The notes: generated from the letters alone by a model not told the origin. A stretch of 64,000 nt of DNA from Pontibacter kalidii (GCF_026278245.1 NZ_CP111079.1:1862501-1926500); one strand, 5' to 3'. Shown: positions 37,001 through 46,059, numbered from the stretch's first letter. Translations and numbers: made by a program.

Positions 37001-38578
37001 CACGTTGGCCTGACCACCCAGTATACCTTCTGTACCCACCTCACGTGCTACACGGGTAACTTCCGCGCCAAACACATTCAGTCGGTCCACCATTTCATTC
37101 AGGATATCCTTCAGTTCACCCAGCTCGCCTTTCACGTCCACCGAAACTTTCTGGGTCAAATCACCCTTGGCCACCGCGGTCGCTACGTTGGCAATGTCGC
37201 GAACCTGGGAAGTAAGGTTACCTGCCATCAGGTTCACATTGTCGGTAAGCTCTTTCCAGGTACCCTCAACTCGTGGCACATTGGCCTGGCCACCCAGCTT
37301 ACCCTCGGTTCCTACTTCACGGGCCACGCGGGTCACCTCCCCGGCAAAGATGTTGAGCGAGTCCACCATCTGGTTGATGTTCTCCTTCAGCTCGGCCATC
37401 TCCCCACGCACATTCACCGTGATCTTCTGGGTCAGGTCGCCTTTGGCAACGGCAGTAGATACATTGGCAATGTCGCGCATCTGAGAGGTCAGGTTGGAGG
37501 CCATCGTGTTCACGTTGTCGGTCAGGTCCTTCCACACCCCGCCAACGTTAGGCACTTTCGCCTGGCCGCCCAAGCGTCCCTCCGTACCTACTTCGCGGGC
37601 CACACGGGTTACCTCACCAGCAAAAATGTTCAGGGAGTCCACCATGCGGTTGATGTTCTCCTTCAGCTCACTCAGTTCTCCCTTTACATCCACCGACACC
37701 TTCTGCGTCAGGTCACCTTTCGCCACCGCCGTTGCTACGTTGGCAATGTCACGCACCTGGAAAGTCAGGTTGGAGGCCATCGTGTTCACGTTGTCGGTCA
37801 GGTCCTTCCACACACCGGCTACGTTCGGCACGGATGCCTGGCCGCCCAGTCTACCCTCTGTACCTACCTCGAGGGCCACACGGGTTACCTCCCCGGCAAA
37901 CAGGTTCAGGTTATCGATGGTGCGGTTAATGGTTTCGGCCATGACTTTGAAGTCACCGGATACCGGAATCTGGAAGGTCTCATCCAGATTACCGCGGGAA
38001 ATATTCTTCAATACCTTGCCTACCTCGAGTACCGGCACCGCGATAGAGTCCACCAGGCCGTTGATGTTGTTGATCATGTCCTTCCAGAAGCCGGAAGCAT
38101 TCTCAGCAGAGGCACGGGCTTTCAGATTCCCCTCCACTCCGGCTACTTTCGAAATACGCGACACCTCGCCGCCTACACCGCCGATCATCTCCACCATCGA
38201 ATTATAGGCTTCGGCTATATCGGCAAAAATATCGTCGTTCTGTTTGGTGAGTCGCACCGACACGTCACCCTTCTTAAAGGCATCGAGGGCATAAAGCACC
38301 CGGTTCAGTTGATCGCTTATATAGTCGGGGTTGCTTGGCAGCTTGCCCTGCCGCTGCTTCTTGGCTGGAGCAGTTTTCTCTGCGGCTGGCTTGGCGGGTT
38401 CGGCCGATGGATCCGTCACAACAGTTGGGGCAGCTGGTTTGGCAGGAGCCTCTGCCACGGATGTGGTGGCGCCTCCTTTCTCAGCCTTCGCCCGGGGAGC
38501 GGATTTATTCTCTTCTTTGGCTTCTACGTCACTGATGAGCTTCTCTTTACTCAACTTCAAGTTTTTACCTAAGGCCAT
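34049..38578 (-). CDS. Giant cytoplasmic chemoreceptor with a nine-unit HAMP array
   Basis: A ~1509-residue methyl-accepting chemotaxis protein without a signal peptide or membrane segment. Layout: a basic N-terminal peptide ([13 protein letters not shown]), an Ala/Pro/Lys-rich disordered stretch (~20-85), HAMP-like modules (~95-240), nine tandem 92-residue units (~245-1072) each with GGQAxVPxVxGxWKxLTDNVN and AVAKGDLxQK blocks, a last divergent pair (~1073-1180), and an MCP signalling domain (~1200-1460) with the hairpin tip around [20 protein letters not shown] (~1285-1305). The repeat type is that of fungal group III histidine kinases (Nik1/Os-1) and their bacterial relatives, but here it feeds an MCP. 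The ATG at 38578 is preferred over the earlier frame start. It is encoded just after parA and overlaps cheW. Confidence 0.93.
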   Translation of the reverse strand: MALGKNLKLSKEKLISDVEAKEENKSAPRAKAEKGGATTSVAEAPAKPAAPTVVTDPSAEPAKPAAEKTAPAKKQRQGKLPSNPDYISDQLNRVLYALDAFKKGDVSVRLTKQNDDIFADIAEAYNSMVEMIGGVGGEVSRISKVAGVEGNLKARASAENASGFWKDMINNINGLVDSIAVPVLEVGKVLKNISRGNLDETFQIPVSGDFKVMAETINRTIDNLNLFAGEVTRVALEVGTEGRLGGQASVPNVAGVWKDLTDNVNTMASNLTFQVRDIANVATAVAKGDLTQKVSVDVKGELSELKENINRMVDSLNIFAGEVTRVAREVGTEGRLGGQAKVPNVGGVWKDLTDNVNTMASNLTSQMRDIANVSTAVAKGDLTQKITVNVRGEMAELKENINQMVDSLNIFAGEVTRVAREVGTEGKLGGQANVPRVEGTWKELTDNVNLMAGNLTSQVRDIANVATAVAKGDLTQKVSVDVKGELGELKDILNEMVDRLNVFGAEVTRVAREVGTEGILGGQANVPNVAGIWKELTDNVNSMASNLTLQVRDIANVATAVAKGDLSQKITVNVKGELADLKENLNQMVDSLNIFADEVTRVAREVGTEGKLGGQANVPNVGGTWKNLTDNVNTMASNLTSQVRDIANVSTAVAKGDLTQKVSVDVKGEMAELKENINRMVDSLNIFAGEVTRVALEVGTEGRLGGQANVPNVAGVWKDLTDNVNIMASNLTTQVRGIAKVATAVAKGDLSQKITVEARGELLDLKENLNQMVDSLNIFGDEVTRVAREVGTEGKLGGQANVPNVGGTWKDLTDNVNYMASNLTSQVRDIAKVATAVAKGDLSQKITVEARGELLDLKENLNQMVDSLNIFADEVTRVAREVGTEGRLGGQANVPKVRGTWKELTDNVNTMASNLTLQVRDIAKVATAVAKGDLTQKVSVDVKGELNELKENMNRMVDSLNIFAGEVTRVALEVGTEGRLGGQANVPNVAGVWKDLTDNVNTMASNLTTQVRGIVKVVTAVSKGDLTQKLMLQAKGEMADLADTINTMVVDLNRLAGEVSRVARVAGVEGKLTERATLQGVGGSWKELVDTLNDLLESIVTPVLDVSRVVRAISEGDLTQKVEAQTAGDILDMANALNLAVDNLNALLGEINDSSLVVGSSSEEMAGKGLEMNKVTLDVALAMQQMAEGAQNQALKTDQAFKLIEEIMKATKETANRAEVVNKSALLGEESSQIGLKTVAEVVKNMEEISSSAALTSKTIEVLSTRSQEISKSLGVITDIASQTNLLALNAAIEAARAGEAGRGFAVVAEEIRKLAEGSRKSASEIATLVEDVKKDTASAATAISTMEGRVLKGKNATFEASGAFKNIAASSGETLRTAQDILTATEVQKTTIGDVVKYVEEVVAIAEQTASGTQQVASTAKQLSGSMQELTSSSQNLNDIAADLQVSISAFKLIDGNLVFNERKALMASIPTNHQRKQRNQTGNKRVATDSPRKINDSIKLGGDGKKN
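35363..37846 (-). repeat. Nine 276-bp tandem coding repeats (HAMP array)
   Basis: Nine units of 92 codons, aligned on the GGQ motif at residues 245, 337, 429, 521, 613, 705, 797, 889 and 981 of the receptor. The DNA is highly similar between several units (for example around 35580-35700 and 36410-36550), so recombination could change copy number. Two unit subtypes recur, ending KVSVDVKGE or KITVxxxGE. Confidence 0.92.
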
Positions 38579-38729
38579 AATTCGTTTGGTTGGAATAGGG
38601 TATCTCTTAACCTTTTTGCGCCGCCACAACTCCAGTCAGGAAGCGTGCGGCAGCACAGCAACAGGTGTACAAGTAGTGCAATTTACTATAAAAGTATGAA
38701 ATAATGCGGTCTCAGCGAACCTTTATCTT

Positions 38730-39476
38730 CTAAGCTTCCAGGTATTCCTCGGCCAGCGCAGCATAATCGCGGGCTCCGTAGGAAGATGCATCATAGTCCA
38801 GGACACTTTTGCCGAACGAGGGGGCTTCTGCCAGCTTGACGTTCATCCGGATCTGGCTGCGGAAAATCTTCTCCTTCACGTTCTCCTGCAGGTACTCCAA
38901 CACTTCCAGACTCAGCTTGCGGCGCATATCAAACATCACCACTACGATTCCTTTGATTTTAAGTTTCGAATTGAAAGTTTTTTTCACCTTTTGCACCGTA
39001 TTCATGATCTGGTCGAGCCCCTGCAGCGTCAGTACCTCCATCTGCAAAGGTATTAGCACCTCCTGCGCCGCAGTGAGCGCGTTCAGGGTCAGCACCGATA
39101 GCGAGGGAGGACAGTCTATCAGGATAAAATCGAAGCCTTTGGCCTGAGCAAGTATGGACTTCAGGAACTTCTCCCGCTCCGGCTGCGTCACCAGAGAGAT
39201 CTCAATATCTACCAGTTCATTGGAACCAGGCACTACCCAAAGACCGTTCTTTTCTACCATTACCTCGTTTATGCTCCTGTCGCCCTGGAAAACGTCGGCC
39301 AGCGTGGCGTCCGGGCTGGTAACAGCCAGAGAGTAGGAAAGGTTGCTTTGCGGGTCCAGGTCCAGGAGCAGCACTTTTTTGCCGAGCTTGCTGAGCGCAC
39401 TGCCCAGGTTTATGGTTGTAGTTGTTTTGCCAGTGCCGCCTTTCTGGTTGATAACGGCCACTACATTAGTCTTCAT
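38730..39476 (-). CDS. ParA/Soj-family ATPase beside the chemoreceptor
   Basis: A 248-residue ParA-type ATPase with the deviant Walker A KGGTGKTTTTINLG (~12-25), switch-type LLLDLDPQSN (~37-46) and IDCPPSLS (~119-126). No ParB gene follows. Instead it precedes the cytoplasmic chemoreceptor gene by 151 bp on the same strand. In Rhodobacter sphaeroides and Vibrio, dedicated ParA proteins (PpfA, ParC) position chemosensory clusters, so a role in distributing the cytoplasmic array is the best inference. The ATG at 39476 is chosen because it puts the Walker A at the usual distance from the start. A chromosome-segregation Soj is the alternative, but the context argues against it. Confidence 0.88.
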   Translation of the reverse strand: MKTNVVAVINQKGGTGKTTTTINLGSALSKLGKKVLLLDLDPQSNLSYSLAVTSPDATLADVFQGDRSINEVMVEKNGLWVVPGSNELVDIEISLVTQPEREKFLKSILAQAKGFDFILIDCPPSLSVLTLNALTAAQEVLIPLQMEVLTLQGLDQIMNTVQKVKKTFNSKLKIKGIVVVMFDMRRKLSLEVLEYLQENVKEKIFRSQIRMNVKLAEAPSFGKSVLDYDASSYGARDYAALAEEYLEA

Positions 39477-39584
39477 CAGGTTGGTGTTAAGGGTGCAGTA
39501 TAGCTGGTAGAATACCAGCCATGCCACTAAACTATAGAAATAAAGTATGATTTGAAAGTATGCCGGGGTTAAAGAAAACGGCTT

Positions 39585-40073
39585 TTAGCCTTTATAATGG
39601 TCCAGCAGCAGGCCGGTCGTGACATGGATGTCCTGCCATTGCTTTAGTTCCAGGACCACAGCCACCACACTGGCAGGGTCCAGGTAACCAAGCTGCAGTT
39701 CATCCGTTAATTCGCGGGCCAGGCGGGTTATACCAGGGTTATGGGCCACCAGCAGTACCTGCTTCACGTGGTCCGGCAGTTCCCCCAGGCTCCTGATCAG
39801 GAGGCTCTCACGGGCGTTGTAGAGGTCGGGATTGTAGGTAATCTGCTCCTCGCTGAAGTATAAGCGGCCGGCAATAAGGCGGGCTGTGGCATTGGCCCTG
39901 TTAGCCGGACTTGCCAAAATAGCATCTGCTTTCGAAAATTTTTCACGTAGCCATTTACCGGCATTTCGGGCCTGCTGCTGGCCAAGTGGAGTAAGCTCTC
40001 GTTCAAAGTCAGGCTGAAGCGGAAATGGGTCATACGCTTCGGCATGGCGGCAGAGAAGTATAATTCTTTGCAT
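39585..40073 (-). CDS. SixA-like histidine phosphatase
   Basis: A 162-residue member of the histidine phosphatase (phosphoglycerate mutase) superfamily, SixA branch. SixA removes phosphate from phosphohistidine on Hpt domains. The catalytic LCRHAEA (~7-13, RHxE) and the second His in VAHNPGITRLARELTDE (~108-124) are present. It starts at the ATG at 40071-40073, since the catalytic strand normally begins within the first ten residues. It lies 108 bp downstream-facing from parA; a link with CheA phosphorylation is conceivable but unproven. Confidence 0.88.
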   Translation of the reverse strand: MQRIILLCRHAEAYDPFPLQPDFERELTPLGQQQARNAGKWLREKFSKADAILASPANRANATARLIAGRLYFSEEQITYNPDLYNARESLLIRSLGELPDHVKQVLLVAHNPGITRLARELTDELQLGYLDPASVVAVVLELKQWQDIHVTTGLLLDHYKG

Positions 40074-40238
40074 AGAATCTGTCAGGTGAACGTATAGGTA
40101 TAGCACTGATCCGGCCCTGAGGCCATCTGGTATTTCACGCGTAGTTAAACCCTTCTTATACGGATGAGGTTGTAATTGTTGAAAAAAAAATTTGAACTTT
40201 GGGCAAATATTGGCCTTGTTTGCCTGTAAATATAAAGG

Positions 40239-42677
40239 ATGATAAAAAACTTAGTCATAGTAGAGTCGCCTGCCAAGGCAAAAACGATAGAGGGATATTT
40301 AGGAAAAGACTTTGTTGTGAAGTCCAGCTTCGGCCATGTGCGCGATTTGCCTAAAGACAACAACGCCATCGACATAGAGCACGGGTTCAAGCCTACCTAT
40401 GTCGTATCCAGCGATAAAAGGGAGGTGGTGGCGCAGTTGCGCAAGCTGGCAAAAGAGGCCGAGATCGTCTGGCTCGCGTCGGACGACGACCGCGAGGGGG
40501 AGGCCATTTCGTGGCACCTGACCGAGGCCCTGAACCTAAACGACGCCAAGACACGCCGCATCGTGTTCCGAGAGATTACCAAAAACGCCATCCTTAATGC
40601 CATCAGCACCCCGCGCGGCATCGACATGGACCTGGTAAACGCCCAGCAGGCACGCCGCATACTCGACCGTTTGGTTGGTTTCGAGCTGTCGCCGGTGCTC
40701 TGGAAGAAGATCAAGACAGGTCTTTCTGCCGGGCGTGTACAATCGGTGGCAGTACGTTTGGTGGTGGAGCGCGAGCGGGAAATTGAGCGCCATAAAGCAG
40801 AGGCCTCCTTCCGCATCACGGCTAACTTTGATGTACAGGGACGCACGCTGGAGGCAGAACTTCCGCAGAAGTTCAGGACAGAGGAAGAAGCGCAGGCTTT
40901 TTTGCAGAAATGTATCGGCGCAGCATATGCTATCGAGAACCTGGAGCAGAAGCCACTCAAGCGCAGCCCCGCCCCGCCGTTTACAACCTCTACCCTGCAG
41001 CAGGAGGCCAGCCGCAAGTTATACTTCTCGGTGGCCCAAACCATGACGATCGCGCAGCGCCTGTACGAGGCCGGTAAGATTTCCTACATGCGTACCGACT
41101 CCGTGAATTTATCGGATGAGGCGATACAAGGGGCTTCGAAGGAGATCGCGAGCTCCTTTGGGGATAAATTTGTAAAAACGCGCCGCTTCAAAACAAAATC
41201 TGCCTCAGCACAGGAGGCGCACGAAGCCATCCGCCCTACCGACTTCTCCAAGATGGTAGCCAGCAGCGACCGCAACGAGCAGCGCCTTTACGAACTAATC
41301 TGGAAACGCGCCATTGCCTCGCAAATGGCTGACGCCGAAATTGAGAAAACCACTGTTACCATCGGCATCTCCACGCAGCCAGACCAGAAACTGCAGGCTA
41401 CCGGGGAGGTGATCAAGTTCGAGGGCTTCCTGAAAGTATATATCGAGTCGAAAGACGATGAAGACGAAGGCACTGACGAGGATGTGAAAGGCATGTTGCC
41501 GCCGCTGAGCATCGGGCAACATATAGACCTGCGCCAGATGCTGGCCACGCAGCGTTACAGCCGTCCACCGGCCCGCTACACAGAGGCCAGCCTGGTGAAG
41601 AAACTGGAGGAAATGGGCATCGGGCGTCCGTCCACTTACGCCCCTACCATCTCCACCATCCAGAAGCGCGGCTATGTGGAGAAAGACAGCCGCGAAGGTA
41701 AGGAGCGCAACTTCCAGGTGCTCACGCTGAAAAAAGATAACATCACCACGCAGACCAAAACGGAGATTACGGGTGCCGAGAAAGCCAAACTCTTCCCTAC
41801 GGATACGGCTATGGTCGTAAACGACTTTTTGGTGGAGCACTTCCCGAACGTGATCGACTACTCGTTCACGGCACGCGTGGAGGCTGAGTTTGACGAGATC
41901 GCGCAGGGCACGAAGGAGTGGGAGAATATGCTGGATCAGTTCTACCAGAAGTTCCATGAGCGTATCGAGTCGAGCGAGAATGTTTCCAGGGCTGATGTTT
42001 CCGGAGCACGCGAGTTGGGCAACGATCCGGCTACAGGCAAAGCGATCATCGCCAAGCTGGGCCGCTACGGTCCGTATGTGCAGCTGGGCGAGGAGAACGA
42101 GGAAACGGGCGAGAAACCAGTGTACGCCAGCCTGCGCAAAGGGCAGTTTATCGAGAGCCTGGCCCTGGAAGACGCACTGGAGTTGTTTAAGCTGCCCCGC
42201 ATTGTGGGGGTGTACGAAGACAAGGAAATGAAGGCCGCCATCGGGCGCTTTGGTCCCTACATCAGCCATAACAGCAAGTTCTACTCCCTGCCCAAGACGC
42301 TGGACCCGCTCAAGGTAACGGCCGAGGAAGCAGTTGCCCTGATTGAGGCGAAGCGCAAGGCCGATGCGGAGAAAGTGATCAAGACGTTCCCCGAGAACCC
42401 GGACATTCAGGTGCTAAACGGCCGCTACGGTCCCTACATTGTGGCAGGCAAGAAGAACGTGAAGATACCCAAGGGCAAGGAGCCGAGCGAGCTGACGCTG
42501 CAGGAATGCGTTGAGTTGGCAGAGGCCACGCCCGAGAAGAAAGGACGCGGCGGCTTCAAGAAAAAAGCGGATGCCGATAAACCGGCCGCTGCGAAGAAGC
42601 CAGCGGCCAAGGCGAAGAAAGCCCCAGCCAAGAAGGCTACGACCGCCAAAAAGGCTGCACCGAAGAAAAAGGCCTAG
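40239..42677 (+). CDS. topA: DNA topoisomerase I
   Basis: An 812-residue type IA topoisomerase that relaxes negative supercoils. The Toprim domain has IVESPAKAKTIE (~6-17) and DDDREGEAIS (~82-91); the active-site Tyr is in ISYMRTDSVNLS (~283-294). The DNA gate domains follow, with RPSTYAPTISTIQKRGYVE. The C-terminus lacks the Cys4 zinc fingers of E. coli and instead has several small topoisomerase C-terminal repeats (KLGRYGPYVQLG, IGRFGPYISHN, LNGRYGPYIVAG), then a Lys/Ala-rich tail (~755-812) that probably binds DNA non-specifically. A strong bidirectional terminator follows. Confidence 0.97.
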   Translation: MIKNLVIVESPAKAKTIEGYLGKDFVVKSSFGHVRDLPKDNNAIDIEHGFKPTYVVSSDKREVVAQLRKLAKEAEIVWLASDDDREGEAISWHLTEALNLNDAKTRRIVFREITKNAILNAISTPRGIDMDLVNAQQARRILDRLVGFELSPVLWKKIKTGLSAGRVQSVAVRLVVEREREIERHKAEASFRITANFDVQGRTLEAELPQKFRTEEEAQAFLQKCIGAAYAIENLEQKPLKRSPAPPFTTSTLQQEASRKLYFSVAQTMTIAQRLYEAGKISYMRTDSVNLSDEAIQGASKEIASSFGDKFVKTRRFKTKSASAQEAHEAIRPTDFSKMVASSDRNEQRLYELIWKRAIASQMADAEIEKTTVTIGISTQPDQKLQATGEVIKFEGFLKVYIESKDDEDEGTDEDVKGMLPPLSIGQHIDLRQMLATQRYSRPPARYTEASLVKKLEEMGIGRPSTYAPTISTIQKRGYVEKDSREGKERNFQVLTLKKDNITTQTKTEITGAEKAKLFPTDTAMVVNDFLVEHFPNVIDYSFTARVEAEFDEIAQGTKEWENMLDQFYQKFHERIESSENVSRADVSGARELGNDPATGKAIIAKLGRYGPYVQLGEENEETGEKPVYASLRKGQFIESLALEDALELFKLPRIVGVYEDKEMKAAIGRFGPYISHNSKFYSLPKTLDPLKVTAEEAVALIEAKRKADAEKVIKTFPENPDIQVLNGRYGPYIVAGKKNVKIPKGKEPSELTLQECVELAEATPEKKGRGGFKKKADADKPAAAKKPAAKAKKAPAKKATTAKKAAPKKKA

Positions 42678-42691
42678 CCAGAAGTATAAAT

Positions 42692-42732
42692 CAAACGAAA
42701 AGAGCACCTTCACCAGGTGCTCTTTTCGTTTG
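42692..42732. terminator. Bidirectional terminator, 18-bp perfect stem
   Basis: Arms 42692-42709 and 42715-42732 (CAAACGAAAAGAGCACCT and its complement) with a 5-nt loop, between topA and the convergent methyltransferase gene. AAGTATAAAT lies immediately to the left. Confidence 0.92.
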
Positions 42733-42745
42733 TGGGAGGTTGGGA

Positions 42746-43927
42746 CTACTCTGCCTCCGCCCCGCTTCTCCTGGAGCCGCGGTACAGCTCGTACTTGAGC
42801 AGGCGGCACTCGATGGAGCCGTTGTACAGCGGCACACGGCGGGAGGTGCGCAGGCCCACATTTTTAGCAGCTTCCAGGTTCCCGGTAAACACGAAGGCAT
42901 CATAGCCCTGGTAGCTCTGCTTTAACGTATCGCCAATTTGTTTGTAGAGCAGGTTGATGTCGTCAGACTGGATGCGCTCGTTATAAGGCGGGTTCATCAC
43001 CACCACGCCATGGCCCTTTGGCGCCTGCGTCTCGAAAAAGTTCGCCTGCTCCACTTTGATGAAACTTTCCAGGCCGGCATTCTCGATGTTGTTTCGTGCG
43101 GCTGCTACATAGTCGGCATCCAGGTCATAGCCGATGATCTGCGCCTGCGGGGTGCTCTTCGCTTTCGCCTCAGCGGTGTTCCAAACCAGCTCGAACAGCT
43201 GCTCGTTGTAATCCTTCCACTTCTCAAAACCAAAGGGGTCGCGGCGGAAAAGTCCCGGCGCCATGTTCTGCGCCATCAGCGCGGCTTCTATCAGAAACGT
43301 ACCGGAGCCACACATCGGGTCAACGAAGGGAGACTGTTGATCCCAGCCTGACAAAGCGATGATTCCCGCTGCCAGCACCTCATTGAGCGGCGCCACGTTG
43401 GTTTGCAGGCGGTAGCCCCGGCGGTGCAGCGAGTCACCGGAGGAATCGAGCGAAAGGGTGACCACGTTGTCGTGCATGTGCAGGTTCAGGCGCACATCCG
43501 GGCGGATCCGGTCCACCGACGGCCGCTCTCCCGTCTTTGCCCGGAACTGGTCTACGATGGCGTCTTTCGTCAGCTGCGACACATACAGCGAGTGCTCGAA
43601 GGTAGAGTGGCTCACCACGGCATCAATGGCGAAAGTCATGCCCAGGTCCATGATCTCCGCCCAGTTAGTTTTCTGCACCTGCTCATAAAGGCTTTTTTCG
43701 TCGCGGGCCTTAAACTGGCGGATGGGCCTGAGAATACGGATAGCGGTGCGGCACCACAAGTTGGCCTCGTAAAGCTGGCGCATATTTCCCGAGCAGGTCA
43801 CGGCGCGGTTGCCCACTTTCACGAACTCCATGTCCAGTGCGCGTAGTTCCTCTGCCAGTACTTCCTCCAATCCGGAGAGCGTGGTCACTATGATATTAAA
43901 ATTCTCGTTCGGTGTCTTCTTCGCCAT
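42746..43927 (-). CDS. THUMP-domain rRNA (guanine-N2) methyltransferase, RlmL-N type
   Basis: A 393-residue AdoMet-dependent RNA methyltransferase. The N-terminal ferredoxin-like/THUMP domain (~8-155) begins NIIVTTLSGLEEVLAEEL. The catalytic domain has FVDPMCGSGTFLIEAAL (~201-217, AdoMet-binding), IIGYDLDADYV (~264) and the N-methyltransferase motif NPPYNERI (~311-318). This corresponds to the N-terminal half of E. coli RlmL (m2G2445 of 23S rRNA), without the RlmK half. The exact target base is inferred from the family. The C-terminus ends in a short acidic tail. Confidence 0.93.
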   Translation of the reverse strand: MAKKTPNENFNIIVTTLSGLEEVLAEELRALDMEFVKVGNRAVTCSGNMRQLYEANLWCRTAIRILRPIRQFKARDEKSLYEQVQKTNWAEIMDLGMTFAIDAVVSHSTFEHSLYVSQLTKDAIVDQFRAKTGERPSVDRIRPDVRLNLHMHDNVVTLSLDSSGDSLHRRGYRLQTNVAPLNEVLAAGIIALSGWDQQSPFVDPMCGSGTFLIEAALMAQNMAPGLFRRDPFGFEKWKDYNEQLFELVWNTAEAKAKSTPQAQIIGYDLDADYVAAARNNIENAGLESFIKVEQANFFETQAPKGHGVVVMNPPYNERIQSDDINLLYKQIGDTLKQSYQGYDAFVFTGNLEAAKNVGLRTSRRVPLYNGSIECRLLKYELYRGSRRSGAEAE

Positions 43928-44031
43928 ACTTTATACTTTATCCGGTGCAAAGATAGCGGATAGTACCGCGAGTTCCGAATAAGGCATTGCCAGGCGGCTT
44001 TAGAGCAAGCAGGCCAACACCTGTTTTGTGC

Positions 44032-44718
44032 CTACAGCGCGACCCCAAGGGTGATACCGCTGACAAAATGGAGGCCTGAATAACCGAAATCGAAAGCATT
44101 TCGATCGTAGCGCACCTGGCTGTAGTCGGTGCTGATGGAGCTTTTCTTGAGAGCAGCCCCGACATAGAAATCAAACAACAATACCCCCTCAGCTGCCGGG
44201 ACCTGAAGGCCTATCAAGCCGACTCCCCCTACCCGGTTTATTTTCTCATGGAAGGGGCGCATCCGGTGTCGATACACCTCCAGCCCCTCCGGGTCAGTTT
44301 CTCTTACCCACCCTTCCCGCTCAAACTCCACGTTAAAGTGGTGGTAGTTCGCTCCGTAGGCCAGGTACACCCGGCGGTCATACGGGCTGGCATAATCATT
44401 AAGGTAGATCTTGTGCTGTACCTCTGCGCCGTAGCCTCTCACCTCTGACTCCTCCTCTCCTTCCCAGTTCCGGCCGGCCAACACATCAACCGTTTTCGAA
44501 TTGCCAACATACAGCCTGGGTGACAGCACAAAGCCATGCCGCCCTCCAGGCTCCGGCAGCTTCTCGGCATAGAGGTGCAGGCCATTTACGAACAAGTGCT
44601 GCGGACTGAATTTTATACTTAGCTGTTTATCAGGAGGGGAAACAACCTCCTGCGCATAGCTCTGCGACAAGAAAAAGAGCATGAAAAGTATACAGCCAGA
44701 AATGATCCTGTAAACCAT
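44032..44718 (-). CDS. Hypothetical exported, probable outer-membrane beta-strand protein
   Basis: A 228-residue protein with a signal peptide (1-22, ending QSYAQ) and alternating aromatic/polar strands (FVLSPRLYVG, RVYLAYGANYHHFNVEF, GLHFVSGITLGVAL). This is the pattern of a small outer-membrane beta-barrel such as DUF3575-like proteins. It ends with a hydrophobic strand, though Leu rather than Phe is the final residue. No function is known. It is 18 bp past the LVIVD-type lipoprotein gene and probably belongs to that operon. Confidence 0.65.
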   Translation of the reverse strand: MVYRIISGCILFMLFFLSQSYAQEVVSPPDKQLSIKFSPQHLFVNGLHLYAEKLPEPGGRHGFVLSPRLYVGNSKTVDVLAGRNWEGEEESEVRGYGAEVQHKIYLNDYASPYDRRVYLAYGANYHHFNVEFEREGWVRETDPEGLEVYRHRMRPFHEKINRVGGVGLIGLQVPAAEGVLLFDFYVGAALKKSSISTDYSQVRYDRNAFDFGYSGLHFVSGITLGVAL

Positions 44719-44736
44719 CGGCGGGTCGGGATAAGG

Positions 44737-45486
44737 TTAAATGGAAGGTTTGATCAGGATGGTGCTGAGTAGCTTCAGCTTGTCGTTCTCTAACCGATAC
44801 TGATACAGGCCATCGCTGCCGATGACCAGCAGCCGCCCGTTGTCAGGAATCACGTCGAAGGCTTTTATCTGGAAGTGCTGCACCAGCTCCAGCTCCATCA
44901 CATCCGTAGCATCGTATACTTTCAGCCCCTCGTCGCACACAAAAAGTTTACCCTGGTCTATTCCCAGGCCCTTGGGGTTAGTCATGCCATACTGCTTGAG
45001 GAGCGTTGGGGCGGTGATGTTCTGCAAGTCCACGATCTGGAGCTCATTAATGGCCTGCCGGCAGGCGGTGCCCGTACTAAGCGTAACATAGGCATAGCGG
45101 CCATCCGTCACCACCGGATCGCAGCTCACCACGTGCTGGTACTGGGAGATATGCTTTGGGGACTCCGGCTGCTGGATGCTGTAGATGTGCATGCCGGTCT
45201 GGGTACCGATAAACAGCTTGTCTTCGAAGGGGAAAATGGTTTCGATGCCGAAGCCTATGGGCACCTGCTGCCCCTGTTGCGGGTCTTCCGGGATGCTGAT
45301 GTTGAATACATGCAGGTTGGAGTGGTCCACGGCATACAAGTAATTGCCGTTGATGGCGAATCTGGCCATCGAGCCGCCTGCGCCCTGCACACCATCAGCC
45401 GCAGGTGCAGCTGCATTATCCGTGGTGCAGGAAAACAGCACGCCGCAAGCCAGTACAGTAAGGATGATATTGTAAAGCTTCCTCAT
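44737..45486 (-). CDS. LVIVD-type beta-propeller lipoprotein
   Basis: A 249-residue lipoprotein: the lipobox VLFSC lies near residue 20, followed by a propeller with repeated YAVDHSNLHVFNI, LFIGTQTGMHIYSI, RYAYVTLSTG and LFVCDEGLKVYD strands. The LVIVD family is common in Bacteroidota surface lipoproteins; function unknown, probably protein or ligand binding. The ATG (45484-45486) starts 1 nt after the stop of the upstream gene, so the two form an operon. Confidence 0.85.
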   Translation of the reverse strand: MRKLYNIILTVLACGVLFSCTTDNAAAPAADGVQGAGGSMARFAINGNYLYAVDHSNLHVFNISIPEDPQQGQQVPIGFGIETIFPFEDKLFIGTQTGMHIYSIQQPESPKHISQYQHVVSCDPVVTDGRYAYVTLSTGTACRQAINELQIVDLQNITAPTLLKQYGMTNPKGLGIDQGKLFVCDEGLKVYDATDVMELELVQHFQIKAFDVIPDNGRLLVIGSDGLYQYRLENDKLKLLSTILIKPSI

Positions 45487-45487
45487 G

Positions 45488-46000
45488 TTATTCGCTCTTT
45501 TTAAGTTCCCAACCCACAATAATGGCCTCCTCTGGTGCGCCAGCCATATCATATACTACTCCTAAGTTATCGGGAGGCAACAAGCCTGGCAGGGCATTGC
45601 GAACCCGCTTGGCAACCTGCAGGCTGGTTAGGTCGCCCAGTTTAATGGCCAGAAGGTCTACCGCGTTGTCAACGTATAACACATTATCCTTCACCGCCAG
45701 ATCCACACAGCCGGGCACCTGTATAAAGGCAAGATTAACAGGCGCCTCGGGATTCTTGTTGTCGATTATGTGCACCCCTTTGTAGAGCTCGTTTACCAGA
45801 ATGTAGTGGCCGTGTCGATAGATTTTGCCGGCGTTGGAGATGGTTCGTGGCTCCTTTTGGAGGATGGAGGCCTCAAGCTGCTGGCGGCTCATCAGGATCG
45901 GAACGTAAGCCGACTCCGGCATGGGATCTACGCTCCCCGGACAGGAGCACAGCAGCGGCAGCAGCAGTAACAACAACAGGTTCTTAGCATGTTTTCTCAT
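45488..46000 (-). CDS. Short LVIVD-associated lipoprotein
   Basis: A 170-residue lipoprotein with the lipobox LLCSC (Cys ~20). The conserved part SRQQLEASILQKEPRTISNAGKIY, seen here as shorter blocks (~38-62), and HYILVNELYKGVHIIDN (~65-81) resembles the N-terminal blades of longer LVIVD proteins. It may be a shortened relative or a partner of the propeller encoded next. It is first in the operon, downstream of a palindrome-bearing AT-rich divergent region shared with murB. Confidence 0.78.
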   Translation of the reverse strand: MRKHAKNLLLLLLLPLLCSCPGSVDPMPESAYVPILMSRQQLEASILQKEPRTISNAGKIYRHGHYILVNELYKGVHIIDNKNPEAPVNLAFIQVPGCVDLAVKDNVLYVDNAVDLLAIKLGDLTSLQVAKRVRNALPGLLPPDNLGVVYDMAGAPEEAIIVGWELKKSE

Positions 46001-46059
46001 ATCTTGCGCATCTGTTAAAGCCTTGAAACATTGACCATTAAATATATTGAATAATTTAC

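Noticed and set aside
35363..37846. CRISPR array or satellite interpretation of the 276-bp repeats
   Set aside because: The repeats are in-frame protein units with no unique spacers of constant length.
36929..38572. Long open frame (547 codons) on the plus strand opposite the receptor gene
   Set aside because: It mirrors the HAMP repeats of the real minus-strand gene, has no family motifs, no ribosome-binding site and a His/Gln-rich composition typical of antisense frames.
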